Source: Gammaproteobacteria bacterium
GTDB taxonomy: Bacteria > Pseudomonadota > Gammaproteobacteria > Chromatiales > Chromatiaceae
NCBI GenBank assembly: GCA_019136395.1
Contig: JAGVUH010000445.1
Coordinates: 1-9,183, forward strand
Length of the DNA stretch: 9,183 bases
Reading direction: 5' to 3'
Within the stretch, counting starts at the first letter, position 1, and every line of letters begins with the position of its first letter. The notes beneath the pieces are model-generated. The model saw only the letters and a list, made by a program, of their open reading frames with translations, was not told the DNA's origin and searched no databases. Both the position numbers and the translations under genes were made by a program. This document shows positions 5,791 to 9,183 of the stretch, in pieces.

Positions 5791-6929
5791 TTCTCGCCGC
5801 CCTGGAGGAGGCGGCGCGGGAGGGTTATCACCGGGGCGCCAGCTATATGCTGCCCTTGCCCCAGGGACCGATCTGGCATGAGTTGTCGATTGCCCGGCTG
5901 GGTGGGCCGGAGGTGGCCGAGCCTGAGTTCATCATGCTGATCCGCGATATCACCGCCCGCAAACTGGCCGAGGAACAACTCCGGATCAGTGAGGGGCGGC
6001 ACCGGCTGCTGGCCGAAAACGCCCTGGATGTCGTCTGGACCATCGAACCCGACGGGACCATCTCCTATGTCAGCCCCGCCATCGAGAAACTCCGCGGTCT
6101 CACCCCGGCCGAGGCCATGCGCCAACCGCTGGAGGAGATCCATCCCCCGGAATCACTGGCCAAGAATCTGGGTTACTTTCAGGAATTACACGCCCGGACC
6201 CGGGCCGGTCTCCCCCTGGAGCCCTTCCGGGGAGACTTGGAGTATTGGTGTAAGGATGGGTCCACCATCTGGTGCTATGTCATGGTCCTCCCCCTGGTGG
6301 GTCCAGACGGCAAGCTCCACCAACTCCTGGGGGTGTCGCGGGACATCAGCGAGGGCAAACGCCATGAGCTTGCATTGCGTCAGGCGCGGGACCTCACGGA
6401 GCAGGCCAATGAGGCACTCCGGGCCGCCAATGAGGAACTTCAGCGCCTGGCCACCACCGACGCACTCACCGGGGTCTGGAACCGGCGCCACTTCGAGCAG
6501 GTTGTCGCGGCGGAGACCCAGCGTGCCGGGCGCTATGGCGAGCCCTTGTCCCTATTGTTGTTCGATATCGACCACTTCAAGGCGATCAACGATTCTCATG
6601 GCCACTTAGTGGGTGACCAGGTTCTGATCGCCCTCAGCCAGCGGGTCCGGGAGCATCTGCGCGGGGTTGATATGCTGGCCCGCTGGGGTGGCGAGGAGTT
6701 CGTCGTCTTGCTGCCCCATTGCGCCGGTGATCAGGCCGAGCGCCTGGCGGAGAAGCTGCGCGCCCTGATCGCCGCGGAACCCTTCCCCGGGGTCGGCCGG
6801 GTCACCTCCAGCTTTGGCGTGGCGGAATTTCGCCCGCCGGAGAGCGCTGATGTCTGGCTCGATCGCGCCGATGCTGCCCTCTATCAGGCCAAGGCGGCGG
6901 GACGCAACCGGGTCTGGCTGGGTGCCTGA
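5556..6929 (+). CDS. Soluble PAS-PAS-GGDEF diguanylate cyclase fragment (C-terminal half of split paralog)
   Basis: This open frame carries the whole cytoplasmic part of the second cyclase. The ATG at 5556 gives 457 residues beginning MRARERIQDALRQAKARLEA. It is preceded by GGAG with 6 nt spacing, a usable ribosome binding site, so internal initiation is plausible. An ATG at 5430 is also in frame, but the sequence between it and 5541 is out of frame with the family and meaningless. PAS 1 contains a 6-residue duplication (VAFLGRVAFLGR). PAS 2 ends VSRDISEGKR. GGEEF is at 378-382, with RGVD five residues before it as the I-site and FDIDHFKAIND upstream. All visible catalytic residues are kept. 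If made, it would be a cytosolic cyclase uncoupled from the membrane sensor. It stops 3 nt before the YgiT-type gene. Confidence 0.72.
   Translation: MRARERIQDALRQAKARLEATVNALPDLLLRVDRAGRARECHTADPNRFILPPVAFLGRVAFLGRPVTEFMPPEAARVILAALEEAAREGYHRGASYMLPLPQGPIWHELSIARLGGPEVAEPEFIMLIRDITARKLAEEQLRISEGRHRLLAENALDVVWTIEPDGTISYVSPAIEKLRGLTPAEAMRQPLEEIHPPESLAKNLGYFQELHARTRAGLPLEPFRGDLEYWCKDGSTIWCYVMVLPLVGPDGKLHQLLGVSRDISEGKRHELALRQARDLTEQANEALRAANEELQRLATTDALTGVWNRRHFEQVVAAETQRAGRYGEPLSLLLFDIDHFKAINDSHGHLVGDQVLIALSQRVREHLRGVDMLARWGGEEFVVLLPHCAGDQAERLAEKLRALIAAEPFPGVGRVTSSFGVAEFRPPESADVWLDRADAALYQAKAAGRNRVWLGA
5714..5749 (+). repeat. Perfect 18-bp tandem duplication in PAS 1 of the second cyclase
   Basis: The unit ggtggcattcctcggccg occurs at 5714-5731 and 5732-5749 without mismatch. 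It adds six residues (VAFLGR twice) where the paralog has a single AAFLGR. The frame is kept. The identity of the two units suggests a recent slippage event. Confidence 0.95.
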
Positions 6930-6932
6930 TCC

Positions 6933-7190
6933 ATGAGCAAGGTAACAAAGCTGCCGGAGCAGTGCGTACTATGCGGTAGCATTCGCCTAATCCCTAAAAC
7001 GACGCAGTATTTTCACCAACATCCAGACGGGATGCTGATCGTACGGAACGTGCCCTGCTTGGAGTGTGATTGCTGTGGCGAGCAGTACTTTGACGTTGGA
7101 GTACTGAAACGGATTGAGTCAGATCATCGGGAGATTGCCAGCCACTGCCGCCACCCAACCAATTTTATGGAAGACGAGGGGTGGCGGTGA
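6933..7190 (+). CDS. YgiT-type (MqsA N-terminal-like) zinc-finger protein
   Basis: This 85-residue protein has the YgiT-type zinc-finger pattern: CVLCG at Cys11/Cys14 and, after about 30 residues, VPCLECDCCGEQYFDV with Cys45/Cys48 (Cys42 and Cys47 are extra). That is the zinc-binding half of MqsA-like antitoxins. The helix-turn-helix domain of full MqsA is absent, as in the short family members that usually stand next to a DUF4258-type toxin. No such toxin is adjacent here. The ATG lies 3 nt after the cyclase stop codon with no clear Shine-Dalgarno, so translation is probably coupled to the cyclase fragment. Base composition drops here relative to the GC-rich cyclases, which suggests separate origin. 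Function as an antitoxin is inferred from the family only. Confidence 0.8.
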   Translation: MSKVTKLPEQCVLCGSIRLIPKTTQYFHQHPDGMLIVRNVPCLECDCCGEQYFDVGVLKRIESDHREIASHCRHPTNFMEDEGWR

Positions 7191-7218
7191 TTTTCGTGGC
7201 TATAAGCCCTTGCATGTA

Positions 7219-7246
7219 TTAACAAGATGTTGGGCGTGGGGATTAT
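7219..7246 (+). promoter_or_regulatory. Possible promoter in AT-rich leader of the BrnT/BrnA operon
   Basis: TTAACA (7219-7224) and GATTAT (7241-7246) are separated by 16 bp and match five and four of six sigma-70 positions. Transcription would begin around 7253, just ahead of the brnT ATG at 7266. A better-looking TATAAT at 7259-7264 is too close to that ATG to serve it. The leader 7191-7265 is clearly more AT-rich than its surroundings. BrnA is known to repress its own operon, so an operator is expected here, but no inverted repeat stands out. Confidence 0.3.
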
Positions 7247-7265
7247 TTGTTACTACAATATAATT

Positions 7266-7538
7266 ATGATCACATTCGACGAAGCTAAGCGCCTCAGCAA
7301 CCTCCGTCAGCATGGCCTGGATTTCAGGGGCTGCGAGGCAGTCTTCGATGGCCCAGTGGTCAGTTGGGACGATGCCCGAGCGGCTTATGGCGAACAGCGG
7401 ATCAATGTGCTGGGGTTCCTGAACGGCATCGTGGTGCACATGACCTACACGGAGCGCGGCGATGACTTGCACATCATCAGCCTGCGCCAGGCGGAGAAAC
7501 ATGAAATCAAACGCTTTGCCCAAGGGCTTTCCCGTTGA
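7266..7538 (+). CDS. brnT: BrnT family toxin
   Basis: This 90-residue protein has the BrnT pattern: FDEAKRLSNLRQHGLDF at the N-terminus, VFDGPVVSWDDARAAYGEQR in the middle, and TYTERGDDLHIISLRQAEKHE near the end. BrnT proteins are RelE-fold ribonucleases that block translation when not bound by BrnA. The start at 7266 gives the usual family length and N-terminus; an upstream ATG at 7227 would add 13 residues of unrelated hydrophobic sequence. No clear Shine-Dalgarno precedes either. The 3' end overlaps brnA by 38 nt, the normal toxin-first order. A divergent, AT-rich leader and the neighbouring orphan zinc-finger gene suggest an acquired module. Confidence 0.92.
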   Translation: MITFDEAKRLSNLRQHGLDFRGCEAVFDGPVVSWDDARAAYGEQRINVLGFLNGIVVHMTYTERGDDLHIISLRQAEKHEIKRFAQGLSR

Positions 7539-7827
7539 CCAACAAGACTGGGACAAGCTGATTGCCGATGCGCCCGGAGAGGACCGGCCGCCAACAGCCG
7601 AAGAGACCTCGATCTGGTCACAGGATATGGTCTGCCATGGCGGCGGTGTTGAGGTGTTCGTCGCCCAGCGCCGCGGACGCGGCCCGCAGAAAGCCCCGCG
7701 CAAGCAGCCGACTACAATCCGCTTCGACGCGGACGTGTTGGCTGCTCTGAAGGCGACCGGCCCCGGCTGGCAGACCCGCGTCAACGACACCATGCGCGAA
7801 TGGCTCAAGACGCAACCTTCGGGGTAG
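7501..7827 (+). CDS. brnA: BrnA family antitoxin
   Basis: This 108-residue protein begins MKSNALPKGF within the 3' end of brnT. The N-terminal half (VDQQDWDKLIADAPGEDRPP onward) is the acidic toxin-binding part. The C-terminal half has the BrnA signature, TTIRFDADVLAALKATGPGW followed by QTRVNDTMREWL, a ribbon-helix-helix-like DNA-binding and dimerisation domain. BrnA neutralises BrnT and represses the operon. The start at 7501 is preferred because the frame upstream of it only reads through brnT out of frame. The gene converges on the NosY-type permease, with 43 nt between the two stop codons. Confidence 0.92.
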   Translation: MKSNALPKGFPVDQQDWDKLIADAPGEDRPPTAEETSIWSQDMVCHGGGVEVFVAQRRGRGPQKAPRKQPTTIRFDADVLAALKATGPGWQTRVNDTMREWLKTQPSG

Positions 7828-7849
7828 GTAACGCGTTGCTGGTGACCGC

Positions 7850-7878
7850 ATTCAGGGCAGAAAAAATTATTCAGGGCA
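7850..7878. repeat. 10-bp direct repeat at the convergent junction
   Basis: attcagggca occurs at 7850-7859 and 7869-7878 (19-bp period), separated by an A-rich stretch. The second copy overlaps the stop codon and last codons of the minus-strand permease. No stem-loop terminator is evident between the two convergent genes. Confidence 0.7.
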
Positions 7879-8698
7879 AATCGCTGCGCTTGAAGAGGCT
7901 GAAGCCCGCCCAGGCGCTCAGAGTGCCGACCAGGATGGGGTAGAGGAGGGCGTAGAGGATGTAACCGGCCTGGCCGAAGGCGTCAAGGATGACGTAGGCC
8001 GAGGGGCCGAGCATCACCAGGTGCTGGTCGAGGAGCAGCATGGCGGCGGTGCGGAAGACCTGGAGGGGATTGACCAGGGCGATGGCGACGGCGGTCTCTG
8101 GGGGAAGCTGGCCACGGATCATGACGCCGAGCAGGATGAGGTCGAGGAACAGCAGGAGGGTCAGCCAGAGGACGAAGGCGGAGGCCTGGGCGACGTCGGC
8201 GGAGCGCGTGAGGGTGGAGAGCAGCATGGCCAGGCCGAGGAAGCACCAGGCCAGGGCCATGAGCAGGCCGGTGTAATAGACGAAGAGGGTCCAGGGGATC
8301 TCGGCGCCGCGGGTGGCGCCCCAGGCGATGGCGGCTACCATGGCCAGAAAGACGGGCAGAAAGACCACCAGGAAGCGCCCGCCGATCTTCCCCCAGTACC
8401 AGGGGGCCAGACCGATGGGCAGGGAAAGTAGATACTCGTAAATGCCCGCCTCGCGGTCGCCAGCCACCGAGCGTACCGTGGTGATGAGGACGAAGACCGG
8501 CAGGATGGCCATGGCGAGCTGAATGTAGGTCACCATCAGTCGCGACAGGCCGGTGAAGCCCATGACCCGGGACTCGGTGAGGCCGAAGACGAAGAGCAGG
8601 GCCACCAGACCGCCGAAGATGAAGGTGTAGGCCAGGAACCACTTGGCGCGCAGGGATTCCAGGATGTCGGTTTGCGCGGTGAGCCAGAAGTTTTTCAT
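7871..8698 (-). CDS. nosY: NosY-type ABC-2 transporter permease
   Basis: This 275-residue inner-membrane protein has about six hydrophobic helices and the ABC-2 permease pattern of NosY. It has a cytoplasmic start (MKNFWLTAQTDILESLRAKW), the conserved loop TTVRSVAGDREAGIYEYLLS after helix 2, LLSTLTRSADVAQASAFVLW in the middle, and a C-terminus ending FSLFKRSDLP. NosY is the membrane part of the NosFY transporter that works with NosD and NosL to assemble copper centres of nitrous oxide reductase. The length equals the usual NosY length. Its ATG overlaps the stop codon of nosL as ATGA, so the two are translationally coupled. The matching ATPase (nosF) and nosD are not in the window. A NosY-like permease serving another copper protein is possible. 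Confidence 0.83.
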   Translation of the reverse strand: MKNFWLTAQTDILESLRAKWFLAYTFIFGGLVALLFVFGLTESRVMGFTGLSRLMVTYIQLAMAILPVFVLITTVRSVAGDREAGIYEYLLSLPIGLAPWYWGKIGGRFLVVFLPVFLAMVAAIAWGATRGAEIPWTLFVYYTGLLMALAWCFLGLAMLLSTLTRSADVAQASAFVLWLTLLLFLDLILLGVMIRGQLPPETAVAIALVNPLQVFRTAAMLLLDQHLVMLGPSAYVILDAFGQAGYILYALLYPILVGTLSAWAGFSLFKRSDLP

Positions 8699-9183
8699 TC
8701 GGTGATGTGCAGATGCGGGTGGCGGTGATCCTGGTCCGGATGGGCCGGGCCGGTGACCGGAGCGGAGGTGCTGGCAGCGGGTGCGCTTGGAGGGATCGGG
8801 TTGCCAGCTCCCGCTGGGGCCCTGGCGTCAGCATTGGCGACGGCGGGGGCGGCTTCGGTTCCCCGGGCATCTGGAGCAATCGTGCTGGCAGTGCCTTGAG
8901 CTAAATCTCCTCTGGTGCCTGTAGCGGTGGCCGCGGCGGTGTCTGGGGTTGAGGCTGTGGCGGTGGCACCGGGATTGAAGATGGGCGCGTTGAAGCGCGC
9001 CTCGACCTCATAGATGTGCTTCCTGGCGGCCGCGAAGTCGATGGCCCCGGCGGCCGGCTCGGACTGGGCGCCCAGCCCGTATTGCATGGGGGTCTCCTTG
9101 CCGGGGAGGTAATGGGCGGTGCGGGCGTCGATCCAGACGCCATTGCGCCAGTCGGTGACCCAGATCTGGGTGCGGGGGTCCTC
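8695..9183 (-). CDS. nosL: NosL copper chaperone with long His-tailed C-terminal extension, 5' end outside window
   Basis: The 162 visible residues are the C-terminal part of a NosL-family copper-binding protein, normally a periplasmic lipoprotein that supplies Cu(I) to nitrous oxide reductase. The NosL signature is clear: IWVTDWRNGVWIDARTAHYL, then TPMQYGLGAQSEPAAGAIDF and a short helix (AARKHIYEVEARFN). The N-terminus with the lipobox and Cys/Met ligands lies beyond 9183. After the core, about 90 residues of Ala/Thr/Pro/Gly-rich low-complexity sequence follow (8698-8970), ending in HPDQDHRHPHLHITE with five histidines in twelve residues. That tail is unusual for the family, which normally ends soon after the core. 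The stop overlaps the permease start by 4 nt. Confidence 0.85.
   Translation of the reverse strand, partial: EDPRTQIWVTDWRNGVWIDARTAHYLPGKETPMQYGLGAQSEPAAGAIDFAAARKHIYEVEARFNAPIFNPGATATASTPDTAAATATGTRGDLAQGTASTIAPDARGTEAAPAVANADARAPAGAGNPIPPSAPAASTSAPVTGPAHPDQDHRHPHLHITE

Larger units (their letters stand above)
2863..6929 (+). repeat. Tandem gene duplication of a membrane diguanylate cyclase
   Basis: The block 2863-4905 aligns nearly end to end with 4963-6929: both start MDTKTLII, share the same membrane helices, PAS order and GGEEF domain, and end AKAAGRNRVW. By eye roughly 20 to 25 of about 160 GGDEF-domain residues differ. The copies differ structurally by a 91-bp deletion and an 18-bp insertion in the second. 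The 57-nt spacer between them contains a near-repeat of cgaggaact (4928-4936 and 4941-4949). Confidence 0.9.

Noticed and set aside
7200..7808. A 202-codon minus-strand open frame covering brnT and brnA
   Set aside because: Both BrnT and BrnA signatures are on the plus strand; this is their shadow.
7983..8879. A 298-codon minus-strand open frame overlapping nosY and the nosL tail
   Set aside because: Pro/Arg/His-rich out-of-frame sequence; the alternative frame gives a proper NosY-type permease.

Overview
The window is GC-rich and reads as a chromosomal segment of a free-living proteobacterium. The gene families (ECF-type nickel importer, NosL/NosY copper module, membrane PAS-GGDEF enzymes) and the codon style fit a gammaproteobacterium, perhaps a purple-sulfur-bacterium-like lineage. 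That placement is inference only.

Layout. Positions 1-2645 (minus strand) hold an energy-coupling-factor nickel uptake operon, read in the order periplasmic DUF4198 protein (NikK-like), small bitopic protein (NikL-like), CbiM/NikM substrate-binding membrane protein, and CbiQ/NikQ coupling protein, which runs off the left edge. The ATPase (NikO) would be expected beyond position 1. Positions 2646-2862 are a divergent intergenic region with a plausible promoter for the nickel operon. Positions 2863-6929 (plus strand) hold two tandem paralogous membrane sensor diguanylate cyclases. The first is intact. The second carries a 91-bp deletion relative to the first, which removes its seventh membrane helix and splits it into two frames. 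Positions 6933-7190 hold an orphan YgiT-type zinc-finger protein, 3 nt behind the second cyclase. Positions 7266-7827 hold a BrnT/BrnA toxin-antitoxin pair behind an AT-rich leader. Positions 7871-9183 (minus strand) hold a NosY-type ABC-2 permease and the C-terminal part of a NosL copper chaperone, overlapping as ATGA; NosL runs off the right edge.

How it works together. The nickel importer probably supplies a nickel enzyme such as hydrogenase or urease, neither of which is visible here. The NosL/NosY pair points to copper-site maturation of nitrous oxide reductase or a related copper enzyme. The cyclase and toxin-antitoxin block between these two metal-handling clusters looks like an accessory insert with its own history.

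Most unusual structure. The most striking feature is an array of 39-bp tandem repeats between cbiM and cbiQ. Each unit re-creates the first codons of cbiQ, so five start codons lie in a row with short leader ORFs and a TGATG stop/start overlap. A complementary 12-bp x4 array repeats the stop codon of the nikK-like gene, and a 15-bp x2 repeat lies on the cbiM stop. Short tandem duplications at gene ends recur across the window.
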